Assembly (NCBI GenBank): GCA_964552955.1 | Contig: CAZKIU010000018.1 | Span: 4,142-68,141 of the forward strand | Source: UBA1413 sp964552955 | Lineage (GTDB): Bacteria; Bacteroidota; Bacteroidia; Bacteroidales; Prolixibacteraceae | Reading direction: 5' to 3' | Length of the DNA: 64,000 nucleotides | Shown here: positions 50,949 to 60,900 of the stretch, piece after piece | Layout: every line of letters begins with the position of its first letter | How positions within the stretch are numbered: position 1 is the stretch's first letter | Position numbers and translations under genes: made by a program | Notes under the pieces: generated by a model | What the model saw: the letters and a program-made list of their open reading frames with translations, nothing else | Told to the model about the DNA's origin: nothing | The model's database searches: none

Positions 50949-51314
50949 ATGAAGAGAGGATGGATTCGTAAACTGATCGGCGGGTTGAGCTTCGGCTCGG
51001 CACTTTTTATCTTTCAGGCCTGTTATGGCACCCCCCAGGACCTGGAGTTCGACATGCTCATCGAAGGTACGGTGAAATCTACCGCCACAGGACTTCCCGT
51101 CAAGGGAATCAAAGTCTCCGTCCCTGAATCCGGAAGTTCGCAAATCACAGGGGAGGATGGCAAATACTCCCTTTATACCATGTTCACCGACAGCACCCGG
51201 ATTTCCTTCGAAGACACGGACCTCAACGTCGACGGAGCCTTCCTGAAAAAAGATACCCTGATTGCCGTTCCGCAGGAGCGCGTGCAACTGAATGTGATGC
51301 TTTCCCCCAAATAA
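50949..51314 (+). CDS. Putative lipoprotein of the radical-SAM/lipoprotein system
   Basis: The ATG at 50949 gives MKRGWIRKLIGGLSFGSALF with lipobox FQAC (Cys25). The mature part of about 95 residues is a small carboxypeptidase-regulatory-like beta-sandwich: EGTVKSTATGLPVKGIKVSV and GEDGKYSLYTMF. Its stop codon is directly followed by the ATG of the radical-SAM gene. This order and content match the Bacteroidales rSAM/lipoprotein pair (TIGR04134 with TIGR04133) as I recall it. The lipoprotein may be the substrate of the radical-SAM enzyme; this has not been shown to my knowledge. Confidence 0.85.
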   Translation: MKRGWIRKLIGGLSFGSALFIFQACYGTPQDLEFDMLIEGTVKSTATGLPVKGIKVSVPESGSSQITGEDGKYSLYTMFTDSTRISFEDTDLNVDGAFLKKDTLIAVPQERVQLNVMLSPK

Positions 51315-52364
51315 ATGCTTACCGCTCTCAGAAAACAGGCCTTCCGGCTATTCCGTGAAGCGGAAACGCGCCACCACGAACTGAATTATCTCTTCTGGGA
51401 ATGCACGACCCGCTGCAATCTCCGGTGCCGCCACTGCGGAAGCGACTGCTCACAGGATTCCGCATTCCCCGACATGCCCCTGGGTGACTTCCTTGCGGCA
51501 CTCGGCACCATCGAAAACCCGGCGAAAAATCTGACGGTCGTTCTGACGGGCGGGGAACCCCTTCTGCGGAATGATCTGGAAAAATGCGGTCAGGAGATCA
51601 GGAAGCGGGGCATGCGCTGGTCCATGGTGACCAACGGTCATCTCTACGACGAAGAAAAACACCGGTCCCTGCTGGGGGCCGGACTAGGAGCACTGACCAT
51701 CAGCCTCGACGGACTGGAAACCTCCCACAACTGGCTGCGGAATTCATCCGCCAGCTTCGGCAGGGTGACCAAAGCCATCGCCCTGGCAGCCGCCTCTCCC
51801 CGCCTCAACTTCGACGTGGTGACCTGCGTGAACCAAATCAACTTCCGTGAGCTGCCCCAAATCAGGGAAACGCTCATCAATCTGGGCGTCAAAGCCTGGC
51901 GGCTCTTTACCATCATCCCCATCGGAAGGGCCAGGGATATCCCTGAACTGCGGCTGACCGGCGAACAATTCACCGGACTGATGGAATTCATCGCCGAAAC
52001 CCGGGAATCAGGAGGCATAAAGGTCAGCTTCAGCTGCGAGGGATATGTCGGTCCGTATGAATCCCTCGTCCGCGACACCCCTTTCTTCTGCAGAGCGGGC
52101 ATCAACATCGGGTCGGTCCTGATCGACGGCGCTATCTCCGCCTGTCCCAACATCGACCGCTCTTTCGCCCAGGGCAACATCTACCGCGACAATTTTTTCA
52201 AGGTATGGGAAACGCAATTTAAACCCTTCAGGGACCGCAGCTGGATGCGCAGGGGACAATGCGCTGGTTGCAGCGAATTTAGAGACTGCCGCGGAAACGG
52301 GTTTCACAACTGGCATGGCGACAAACAGAATGTCCTGGTGTGTCACTACGGTAAAATCATGTAA
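51315..52364 (+). CDS. Radical SAM/SPASM protein, TIGR04133-like
   Basis: The 349-residue protein has the radical SAM cluster motif CTTRCNLRC (CxxxCxxC), followed by GGEPLLRNDLEKCG and a complete barrel. The C-terminal SPASM region has cysteines in FFCRAG, ISACPNID, GQCAGCSEFRDCRGNG and VLVCHYG to hold auxiliary Fe-S clusters. Enzymes of this type modify peptides or proteins in the cytoplasm. It is translationally coupled to the lipoprotein gene with no spacer. The start is fixed by that junction. Confidence 0.93.
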   Translation: MLTALRKQAFRLFREAETRHHELNYLFWECTTRCNLRCRHCGSDCSQDSAFPDMPLGDFLAALGTIENPAKNLTVVLTGGEPLLRNDLEKCGQEIRKRGMRWSMVTNGHLYDEEKHRSLLGAGLGALTISLDGLETSHNWLRNSSASFGRVTKAIALAAASPRLNFDVVTCVNQINFRELPQIRETLINLGVKAWRLFTIIPIGRARDIPELRLTGEQFTGLMEFIAETRESGGIKVSFSCEGYVGPYESLVRDTPFFCRAGINIGSVLIDGAISACPNIDRSFAQGNIYRDNFFKVWETQFKPFRDRSWMRRGQCAGCSEFRDCRGNGFHNWHGDKQNVLVCHYGKIM

Positions 52365-52440
52365 GGTCCGTTGCTACCCGAATCCTGGCATCTTGCCCTG
52401 ATTATTTATTGAGTAAAGCCAAAACTCGCCTTGATTATTT

Positions 52441-52540
52441 NNNNNNNNNNNNNNNNNNNNNNNNNNNNNNNNNNNNNNNNNNNNNNNNNNNNNNNNNNNN
52501 NNNNNNNNNNNNNNNNNNNNNNNNNNNNNNNNNNNNNNNN
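52441..52540. other. Scaffold gap of 100 N
   Basis: Exactly 100 N. Only three bases (ttt) are shared by the two edges, so no overlap is indicated here, unlike the first gap. Confidence 0.9.
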
Positions 52541-52574
52541 TTTGAAAGACGCTACATAATGCGAATATTTAGTA

Positions 52575-52602
52575 TTTTATTCGCAGTATACTGCGAATAA
52601 AA
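52575..52602. repeat. 28-bp perfect palindrome
   Basis: The sequence is its own reverse complement over 28 bases, centred on ATTCGCAGTA|TACTGCGAAT with TTTT and AAAA flanks. An additional GCGAATA lies at 52561-52567. It has no loop, which favours an operator or a protein-binding site over a terminator. Confidence 0.75.
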
Positions 52603-52696
52603 CTATTTTTCCCTGCTCTGCCTTTTCAATATCCTCATGTTCACAAATACACTGCAAAAACCGGACTTTTAAGTATTTTTCTATACGGATTAGCCG

Positions 52697-52704
52697 TATC
52701 TTTA
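52697..52704 (+). promoter_or_regulatory. -7 box TATCTTTA for the AHSA1 gene
   Basis: It matches TAnnTTTG at all but the last base and ends 16 bases before the ATG at 52721. A 5-bp hairpin TACGG/CCGTA lies just upstream (52684-52698). Confidence 0.45.
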
Positions 52705-52720
52705 CACAAAACTATTGCAC

Positions 52721-53584
52721 ATGATCACGGCAACCATTACCATTAAGGCGCCCGCGGAAAAGGTGTGGCAGGCGCTGACCGACAAGGAACAGATGAAAGA
52801 GTGGTATTTCGACATCCCCGATTTCGAGATGAAGGCAGGGGCCACCTTTAATTTCCATGAACCGGGCGAAGCCCGCCAGTTCCATCACCAATGTGTGATC
52901 AGGGAAATCGATCCCCTCCGGAAGTTCTCCCATACCTGGACCCACCCGGCACTCAGCAAGGGCGAAAGCGTGGTCACCTGGCTTCTGGAAGAACACAACG
53001 GCGCCACGCAGGTCACCCTTCACCACGAAGGGGTGGAAAACTTTGCCGATGCCGGATCCGATTTTGCCCCCGAAAACTACCAGATGGGATGGAACGGCTT
53101 TATGGCTGCACTTAAGAATTATGTCAATGGCATCCGGAAACACAGATACACCATTGAAATCGCGGCTCCCGCAGCAAAAGTGTGGGAGGTCCTGATTAAT
53201 GAGGAGAGCTACCGCACCTGGACCAGCGTCTTCTGCGAGGGCTCTTACTACACCGGAAATCTGGAACCCGGCGGAAGGATTCATTTCCTGACCCCCGAAG
53301 GATTTGGCATGTACAGCGACGTCATCTTCCTCATCCCTGATTCGTACGTCCTCTTCCAGCATATCGGCGACATCGCCGGCTTCGAGGAACAACCTGTCGG
53401 GGAGGCTGCCGAAAGGTGGACGGGCGCATTCGAGGGGTATACCGTGACTGAAAAGGAGGAAAAAACCCTGCTTCTGGCCGAAGTGGACCTGGTCCCCGAA
53501 CAGGCCGCGGAATTTGACAAAACCTTTCCAAAGGGTCTTGAAAAAGTCAAGACATTATCTGAGACAGCATCAACCAGAGAGTGA
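52721..53584 (+). CDS. Tandem SRPBCC/AHSA1-domain protein
   Basis: I use the ATG at 52721 rather than the TTG two codons earlier. The 287-residue protein contains two AHSA1-type START-like domains in tandem. The first (about 1-140) opens ITATITIKAPAEKVWQALTD and has EWYFDIPDFEMKAGATFNFH; the second (about 145-280) opens RYTIEIAAPAAKVWEVLINE. Most family members have one such domain of about 145 residues. They form a hydrophobic pocket, but the ligands are generally unknown. Cytoplasmic; monocistronic with its own promoter. Confidence 0.92.
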   Translation: MITATITIKAPAEKVWQALTDKEQMKEWYFDIPDFEMKAGATFNFHEPGEARQFHHQCVIREIDPLRKFSHTWTHPALSKGESVVTWLLEEHNGATQVTLHHEGVENFADAGSDFAPENYQMGWNGFMAALKNYVNGIRKHRYTIEIAAPAAKVWEVLINEESYRTWTSVFCEGSYYTGNLEPGGRIHFLTPEGFGMYSDVIFLIPDSYVLFQHIGDIAGFEEQPVGEAAERWTGAFEGYTVTEKEEKTLLLAEVDLVPEQAAEFDKTFPKGLEKVKTLSETASTRE

Positions 53585-53748
53585 GTTTCGCCGACCCTGA
53601 CCAGCAGAAATAGTCTGTAAATATAAATTGTAGTAGAGTTTTTTGCATTTCCGGTGCTGATTAGGTCATGTAAATTTCATTTTCATCGGAATTGTAATTG
53701 TGAAGAAGAATGACCGACTAATCACATGGTTTAAAACAGAAGCATGCC

Positions 53749-54693
53749 ATGAAAAGAATTGTGTTCATCGTCATTTTCGCCACTTTTTGGCTGGCCGGGA
53801 TGGGCCAGGAAAAAGCCACCCTCCGGCTGAATCCCGAAAAAAACAAGGTCTACCGCCTTATTTCCACCTCGGAACAAACCACCAGCCAGACCGTCCAGGG
53901 CATGGCTCAGAACGTGGAATCCAAAACCCGCTACGTCATCTCCCTGAAAATGATGGACGCCACTCCTGACTTCCTGGTCACCGAAATCAGGTTCGACACC
54001 ATCGACACCCGGACCAATGCCATGGGCAAAACCACCGTCATCAGTTCTGCCAGTGAGGGCGATGTCACCTCCCAGGAGACTGCCGCCCTGCTCTCTTACT
54101 TCATGAACCGCCTGAGCAAGAATGCCCTGTTCGTTAAAATCGACTATTCGGGTCATGTCGTCGACATCGTCAATGCCAAAATGCTCTCCGACATCATCCT
54201 GAAAGATACCGCCTCCGTCACGCTGACCGGCATGATGGGCGACGCCCTGAAAGGACAAATCGCCAATATGGTGAGCGTGGCCAGTCTCTCTAACATGATT
54301 GAAGCCGTCACCTGGAACCTCCCGGGCAGGGAAGTCAACAAAGGCGACAACTGGCAGATTATCCAGAAAATGAACACCGGGGGAATGGCACTCGACATTG
54401 TCACCAATTCCCGTCTCGACAATGTGAAGGAGCAGACCGCTTCCATCACAGCACAGTCAGACATCAAAGCCGCCGCCAATGCCGCACCCATCCGGTCGGG
54501 AGGGGCCACGGTAAGCTACGACGACCTCCAGGGAATGAGCAAGACCACCCTGCTGATCGACATCCGCACCGGCTTACCCCTCGAGAGCAGCGTCAAAACC
54601 TCCATCTCGGGCAACCTGGGCGTCAGCGCCCCCGGCGTGAGCATGCAGATCCCACTTACCATCAACGGCGAAACCAAAGTCAAAGCCCTTTAA
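53749..54693 (+). CDS. Exported DUF6263-like protein
   Basis: The 314-residue protein has a signal peptide ending GMGQ. The mature part is beta-rich with the pattern LRLNPEKNKVYRLISTSEQT, a repeated Thr/Ser-rich strand set and VTWNLPGREVNKGDNWQI near residue 185, which fits the DUF6263 family of Bacteroidota envelope proteins. Function unknown. It precedes the TonB-type barrel gene on the same strand by 234 bases, so they may be linked but are probably not one tight operon. Confidence 0.82.
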   Translation: MKRIVFIVIFATFWLAGMGQEKATLRLNPEKNKVYRLISTSEQTTSQTVQGMAQNVESKTRYVISLKMMDATPDFLVTEIRFDTIDTRTNAMGKTTVISSASEGDVTSQETAALLSYFMNRLSKNALFVKIDYSGHVVDIVNAKMLSDIILKDTASVTLTGMMGDALKGQIANMVSVASLSNMIEAVTWNLPGREVNKGDNWQIIQKMNTGGMALDIVTNSRLDNVKEQTASITAQSDIKAAANAAPIRSGGATVSYDDLQGMSKTTLLIDIRTGLPLESSVKTSISGNLGVSAPGVSMQIPLTINGETKVKAL

Positions 54694-54927
54694 TTCTCCG
54701 GAATCCTAACAGGTAATTGCCATGATAAACAATTGCTCCGGCAAGGTGAATGTGACCCGTATGGCCATTCCACCAGGCTGGTGCGGACAAGTCAGAAGAA
54801 AATGAAAAAAATATGCCACCGGAAGAGAGGCCATCCTGAATCAGTAAACCTCCCGGATTGCAGCATCCCTCAAAACCAGTTGAGAGGTTTATGGGCAATA
54901 GCCAATACCCCGAAATCGTATCACCCC

Positions 54928-57297
54928 ATGAGAATTTTCGTCATTCTGGCGCTCCTGGCCTTTTCGCTGGCGGCCCATTCACAGAATATCAAAGGATTCA
55001 TATGCCTTGAAAAGGATAACTCCCCCGTTCAGTTTGCTTCGGTCGGACTGGTGCAACTTCCCGATTCGGCCATGACCCGGGGAACCATCACCCTCACCGA
55101 CGGAAGCTACCTGATCGACAATGTCAAACCGGGCGATTACCTCGTCAGGGTCAGCTTCGTGGGATATCACCCCGAAGAAAAGGGGGTTTCGATAGCACAG
55201 GGTACCACCGAAATCGTCATGGACACCCTCTTCCTGACGGAAACCACCACCGAGGTGGGTGAGGTGGAAGTGGTAGCCGAACGGCTTAAAGGCAAGGAGA
55301 TGGTCGACCGCACCGTTTATGCCGTGCCGGAAGCCATCGCCAAAACAGTCACCACCGGGTACGAACTCCTCAAGAGAATTCCCCAGGTCAACGTTGACTT
55401 CCAGAACAACATCACTCTCAATGGAAGCAGCAATTTCATCATTCAGGTCGATGGCCGGCAGCGCACCCGCGAATTCCTGGCCAAGCTCCTCCCCACCGAC
55501 ATCGAAAGCGTCGAAATCATCAGCAACCCATCGGGGAAATACGAGGGGAACATCGATGGAGTGATCAACATCATCCTGAAGAAAGAGGCGCGGTTCGGAC
55601 TGAGCGGAAACACCAGCCTGAGCACCAAGCCTTTCAACAAACCCACCAACGCCCTGACCGGAAGCCTCGACTACGCCCTCGGAAAAATCACCTTTTACGT
55701 GACCGGTTTCGCAGTCAACCAGAAGTTGAACATCGGCAACCAGGTCGACAGCCGCTTTGCCCTGATCGACTCCCTCAACAGCACTTCGGGAAAAGGGGCG
55801 ATCGACGTCTCCCTGGGGTCGGTCAACGGCGGTTTCGACTATTACATGAACGACAAGAACAACCTGAGTGTCAACCTTAACCTGCAACCCATCAGGCAGG
55901 ATATCGATATGGCCACCCAGGCACGGCTCTTTAAAAGCGGAAACCCCCGTAACACCATCGAATCATTGATCGACAACAGCACCCGGAGCGGTGAAAATTC
56001 GGTCTCCCTCTTTTACCAGCGGAAATTCAAAAATCCGGTGCAGGAGTTCTCCGCCGAAACCAACCTCTACCGCTTCCATTCCCGGCAGGAAAACGATTTT
56101 GACAACACCTGGTATTACAGGAACAGCGATTCCGTCGTTAACAACTACAGCCGCTTTGAAGACGACCTGAACGACCGCTATTATCTCTCTGGAAAACTCA
56201 ACTACGTCCATCCGCTGGGTATGAATGCCAAAATTGAGACTGGCTACCAGCTCTATTACCAGCGGCTCGATTATGATTTCACCACCAATACCCAGCAGGC
56301 TGGCAACCTCTTTGAATATGCCGAGATGCGCCATTCGGTATATGGTGGAGTCACCCTGAACCTCAAAAAAGTGGGCATCCAGGCCATCCTGAGGATCGAG
56401 AACAGCCATATCAAAGCCGATTCGGTCACCGATCCCCGGTATACCTGTTACCTCCCCTCCCTCAACCTGCAGTATAAATTCTCTTCGTCACACAACCTGA
56501 AGTTCACCTATAACCGCAGGATCAACCGGCCGGGGATCTACGACATGAACCCCAATTTCAAACTCAGCGAGAACTACGACATCACCCAGGGAAATCCCGA
56601 CCTCAAACCCGACTACCGCGACCGCCTCCAACTCACCTATACCTGGAATTTCGGCAGCAACTACTTCTCGCCCTTCGTCTACCACGAGTTTTATTCCGAC
56701 AGGATCGGACGCCAGATCGAGGTGACGCTGTCACCAGTCACCAACGCCTGGACCACCCTCACCAAACCCTATAACCTGATCAACGGCTATGAGACCGGCG
56801 GAGGAGTCAACGCCATGCTATGGTTCTTTAACTTCAACGCCCGCATCTACAAGGGCCACTTCAATGATTTCAAAGGTGCGACGGCTAATATCCCTGCCCA
56901 AGACTACTACTCCTCAAGCATTACCGGAACGGCCTTCAAACAACTCGACAAGAAGAAGACCCTGACGGTGTTCGCTTATGTGGCTTATAACGGAGTGAAT
57001 ATGAACGCTCAAACCAAAACCCGGACGCTTCCCCTCTATGGCTTCGGAGGCCAGAAACAACTCAAGAACCACACTTTCGGCGTCTTTTGGCTCCTCCCCT
57101 TCTCCGGGGAAATCGACCTCAACAAGGCCGAAACAGAAACCCCCGCCTATACCTCTACCAACATCACCCGCTTCGATGCCGCCAATTTCATCCAGTTCAG
57201 CTACTCCTACCGCTTCCAGAAGGGCCGTAGCGTGAAGAAACTGGGGCGTAAGGCCGATATCGAAAGCGACAGCAAAAAGGGAACCATCGGCATGTAA
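54928..57297 (+). CDS. TonB-dependent-receptor-type outer membrane beta-barrel protein
   Basis: The open frame begins at 54733, but the ATG at 54928 gives a proper signal peptide (MRIFVILALLAFSLAAHSQ) and a 789-residue protein. A carboxypeptidase-regulatory-like domain (about 20-105, GTITLTDGSYLIDNVKPGDY) is followed by a plug domain (about 130-230, VDGRQRTREFLAKLLPTDIE, NPSGKYEGNIDGVINIILKK) and a C-terminal barrel (YSYRFQKGRSVKKLG at the end). It belongs to the outer-membrane beta-barrel family (OMP_b-brl_3) rather than to SusC proteins, and no SusD partner is adjacent. The substrate is unknown. Confidence 0.92.
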   Translation: MRIFVILALLAFSLAAHSQNIKGFICLEKDNSPVQFASVGLVQLPDSAMTRGTITLTDGSYLIDNVKPGDYLVRVSFVGYHPEEKGVSIAQGTTEIVMDTLFLTETTTEVGEVEVVAERLKGKEMVDRTVYAVPEAIAKTVTTGYELLKRIPQVNVDFQNNITLNGSSNFIIQVDGRQRTREFLAKLLPTDIESVEIISNPSGKYEGNIDGVINIILKKEARFGLSGNTSLSTKPFNKPTNALTGSLDYALGKITFYVTGFAVNQKLNIGNQVDSRFALIDSLNSTSGKGAIDVSLGSVNGGFDYYMNDKNNLSVNLNLQPIRQDIDMATQARLFKSGNPRNTIESLIDNSTRSGENSVSLFYQRKFKNPVQEFSAETNLYRFHSRQENDFDNTWYYRNSDSVVNNYSRFEDDLNDRYYLSGKLNYVHPLGMNAKIETGYQLYYQRLDYDFTTNTQQAGNLFEYAEMRHSVYGGVTLNLKKVGIQAILRIENSHIKADSVTDPRYTCYLPSLNLQYKFSSSHNLKFTYNRRINRPGIYDMNPNFKLSENYDITQGNPDLKPDYRDRLQLTYTWNFGSNYFSPFVYHEFYSDRIGRQIEVTLSPVTNAWTTLTKPYNLINGYETGGGVNAMLWFFNFNARIYKGHFNDFKGATANIPAQDYYSSSITGTAFKQLDKKKTLTVFAYVAYNGVNMNAQTKTRTLPLYGFGGQKQLKNHTFGVFWLLPFSGEIDLNKAETETPAYTSTNITRFDAANFIQFSYSYRFQKGRSVKKLGRKADIESDSKKGTIGM

Positions 57298-57301
57298 AGG
57301 A

Positions 57302-57859
57302 TTATTGCGTCATTCTGTCGCGTAAGGCCTTTTCCTGCACCGCCGACCAGTACCGGCAGTCTAGTTCAATAAAAACGGACGAATAGGGAATGACTTCTGT
57401 GGTTTTAAGAACCAGTACCTTGAACATGGCCGACTTTTCAGTCACCAAAGAAAAGACCTCCTCGTGCGCGATGGTCTGTGGCTGAAATTCCTGAATGGAA
57501 GCATGAAGATCCTTGCGAATGTTTTCTATGCCTGCAATCTGCCCTTCGGTGATAAAGGCAAACTCCTGATCGACATATACAATGGGTTTGACATGCAAAC
57601 TCCGGACGGTCAAATCCAATGTTTTCTTTAGCACGGTGGTCATGGATGCATCCGTGTTAATCACCTCAATATCCTTAGAACTTAAGGCCGGAAAGGCTTT
57701 GTCCACCACCAGGATCCAGTTGCGATGCCCGAATTGGTTCACGGTCTCCTTCAGCTTATCCTCCCAGGAAGGCTCTTCCGCCTGTTGGGATTGGCAGGAA
57801 ACCAGCAGGATCATCACAAGAAACATTAAACATGCCGGGGTGACGAAATTCTTCTTCAT
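57302..57859 (-). CDS. RbsD/FucU-like lipoprotein
   Basis: The 185-residue protein is a lipoprotein (LLVSCQSQ, Cys22). Its mature part follows the RbsD/FucU fold: FGHRNWILVVDKAFP near the start, IEVINTDASMTTVLKKTLDL, IAHEEVF, and FKVLVLKTTEVIPYSSVFIE near the end, where RbsD/FucU enzymes have a Thr-Gly-Glu...Pro-Tyr-x-Asn segment. RbsD and FucU interconvert sugar anomers in the cytoplasm. Here the protein is exported and the Asn after Tyr is Ser, so catalysis is uncertain. It is convergent with the TonB-type gene and lies downstream of the arabinofuranosidase fusion gene on the same strand (60 bases). Confidence 0.75.
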   Translation of the reverse strand: MKKNFVTPACLMFLVMILLVSCQSQQAEEPSWEDKLKETVNQFGHRNWILVVDKAFPALSSKDIEVINTDASMTTVLKKTLDLTVRSLHVKPIVYVDQEFAFITEGQIAGIENIRKDLHASIQEFQPQTIAHEEVFSLVTEKSAMFKVLVLKTTEVIPYSSVFIELDCRYWSAVQEKALRDRMTQ

Positions 57860-57919
57860 GACGTAAATTTCAACTTAGTTATGTTTGTCTTGACTGAGCC
57901 AAGGAGAATAAGGATCTCC

Positions 57920-60900
57920 TCAGGGCTGCTTCAGCCTGATCACCGTCAGGGACCAGGGAGGTAAAGTGCAGGGAAACTCCTTGCCGGCGGTGAAGGTTGT
58001 GGTGACCGGCAGAACCTGCCGGTCGCCCGGCGAGCCTGCCAAAACGGTTTTCACCGCAGGAACACCCGCCCGACCCCCTCGCTCCGCGGAGGCGCCAGTC
58101 GGCCCGGTATTCCCGGAACTTACGCTACCGCTCACCTGAGAGGCACCTGGCTGAACAGACGGTTCCCCGGAAGCAATACGCTGCCCGGATGGCTCCCCGG
58201 AGGCGCCAGGCAACACAGAGGGTTCCCCGGAAATGGCGCCCTGCACGGGTCGCTCCCCCGAAGGGCCAGGCAAAGAGGATTTTACCCCGGGAAAGCCCGG
58301 CAATAAAGTATTCCCTGACCCTCCGGCACTCTTCCCCCCATCCTCCAGCTTCACATCCATCTCCACCGCTACCGGCAACAGGTTCACCATCTTAACAATT
58401 ACGTCACCACTGGAGCTCTCCCGCACCACCGAAGTGGCGATGCGCCGCTCTATCGCCGCCAGCTCCATGTCTGTCTCCACTCTTCCGGAGAGGTACGCAT
58501 CCCCGCCATTCAGCGAGAAAAGCTTCTGCACCTCATAATTCACGGTGGGTCTCACCTCCGTGTTGTTAAAGAAGATCAGGTCGGTACCCCACTGGGTATG
58601 CCCCTCTTTCGCCAGCAGCGGCGCGTAGGAGGCCATCACCACCTGGTCGCCGTTCCGCTCCAACGCGGTCATATAAGCCGCCTCCGCCAGGGCGTTGTAC
58701 CAGTTGTTCCCCCAGGAGGCATATTCCCCGAGATAGACCTTCGCCCGGGTGCGGGGGTACTGGTCGTAAAACGACTGGTGATGTATAAACCACCCCGGAG
58801 GCTGGTAATAATGCTCATCGACCACCTCCAGATGCATATCTTCGGCGATTTTCCACCCTTCCTCGTAGTCGGTACCCGAACTGAAAGGACCCACCGTACC
58901 AATCACCGTGATTTCAGGATGCCGCTTGCTGACCCCCGCATAGAGGAACCTGAACCGCTCCTCGAAAGTGTCGCTGATCAGCTCTTCATTGCCAATGCCC
59001 AGATATTTCAAACCGAAAGGCGCAGGATGGCCCGCCTCAGCCCGAACCTTCCCCCAGGGCGTAGAGGGATCCCCATTGGCAAACTCGATCAAATCAAGCA
59101 CCTCCTGCAAATAATCCTCCATCTCCTCCATGGGCAGCCCCTTCTGACCGTCATCCCTTGAATTCTGACAGCTCACGGCCGCCGGAACCACCGGCACCGG
59201 CTCCGCCCCGATATCCTCACAAAACTGAAAATACTCGAAAAAACCCAGTCCGGCCGTCTGGTGGTAATTCCAGATGTTGCGCTGCCCCTTCCGCTGTTCC
59301 ACAGGCCCGACGGTATTCTTCCACCTGTACATGTTGTCCAGTCCGTCACCATGCACCAGGCACCCCCCCGGAAAGCGCACAAAACGGGGCTTCAGATCGG
59401 CCACTACCTGCGCCAGGTCGGCTCGCAATCCATTGGGTCGCCCTTTAAAGGTTTTCTCCGGAAAGAGTGAGACCATATCGAGTGCCACTTCCCCCTTCCG
59501 GGAAATCAGCACCGATGACCTGGAGGATTTACATGCTTTCACCCGGACCAGCACCTCCAGGCGGGCATGACGCGCACTGGCTGCCGGAATCAGCGTTGCT
59601 TTATGTTTAGTCCAGCGCCCCGACAGCTTCCCCGCTTCTGCTACGGCCAGTACCTCCCCATTCTCTCCGGTCAACCGCACTTTCAACGTTCCCTTCCTCC
59701 CTTTCAGTTGCCGTGCAAATACAGAAAACAGATACTTCTCACCCCTGCTGACCACAATGCCATCGAACCCTTCGTTGGAAAGCCCCACGCCTTCGCCCCG
59801 ATCAGACATGCTCACCACGGCATAGTGCGGGTTATTGGGATGAAGGGACTCCCGGTCATCTATGCGGAAGTCGCTCCTCGCACCACCATAGGGAATCAAA
59901 CGCCAGCTCTTAAAACCATTCCAGGTGGTGTCTCGGCCCCCGGTATCTTCCAGCGTATATTCAAAAGACCGGTTCTGTACTAACTCACCATACAAACCCC
60001 CGTCGGCGGCATAGTTGATGTCCTCGAAAAAGACCCCCCATAGCAGGTCGCTGATGGGTTTCTTTCCCGTAAGTCCGGCGGTGAGCCTGGCCTTCACCGG
60101 CGTCTCCGGAAAGAGCTGCACGTATGTCGGCCGGTTCCTGTCGGCCGAAATCCACCCCTCCCGGGAGAGCTCCAGCTCCACCACCTGGATGGAGGTGCGC
60201 CGCTGCGCATAGCCGTCCATTTTCTTCGCCTCGCCTACGCGCCCCGGATGGGTGAAATAAAACATCCAAGTGCGATCATTGCTGGTGATCACGTTGGCGT
60301 GAAGCCCATTGGGGATATCGTCCAGACCGGTCCCCTCCCCGTCGGGTAACAACGGATCGCCCGGCTGCCGCTCCCACTGGTCGCCATCTTTGGAGCGATA
60401 AACCGCCTGTCCCTTCCAGGTGTCAATGATCAGCCAGTAAAAATCTTTCCACCGGAAGGCCGCCGGCCCCTCACCGCTGATCTTCAGCACCTCGCGCGGT
60501 GCCGACCAGGTGTACAGATCGCGGCTTTCAATCATGCCGATGTGGGAATAATCTCTCGAAGCCTTGTAGTACATCCGCCAGGTGCCATTTTCCATCCTGA
60601 GAATATCGGCATCAATGACATGGGTGCCCAGCTGATCCAGCCGCTGCACATAGGTCCAGGTGCGCAGGTCGCGGCTGGTGAGATGGCTGATGAATCCCGG
60701 CAATCCCCATTTGACGTCGATTCCCGGCTGGATGCTCAGATACATATGCCACAGGCCATCGTCGCCCCTGACGATATCGGGAGCCCATAAGGTAGCCTCT
60801 TTCCCCCCGCATTCCGCAGGAAGATCAGGAAACTCAGCCGTTCCCACGTAGTTCCAATGGGCCCCATCGGCCGACTCGGCAATGCCGATGGGCGTTCCGA

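Larger units (their letters stand above)
52365..52720. other. Intergenic region with scaffold gap and palindromes
   Basis: It contains the 100-N gap (52441-52540), a 28-bp perfect palindrome (52575-52602) and the promoter of the AHSA1 gene. The visible part has no recognisable gene; a gene could be hidden in the gap because its true size is unknown. Confidence 0.6.

Noticed and set aside
54928..57297. SusC half of a polysaccharide utilisation locus
   Set aside because: There is no SusD-like gene next to it and the barrel belongs to a different receptor subfamily, so a PUL is not supported.
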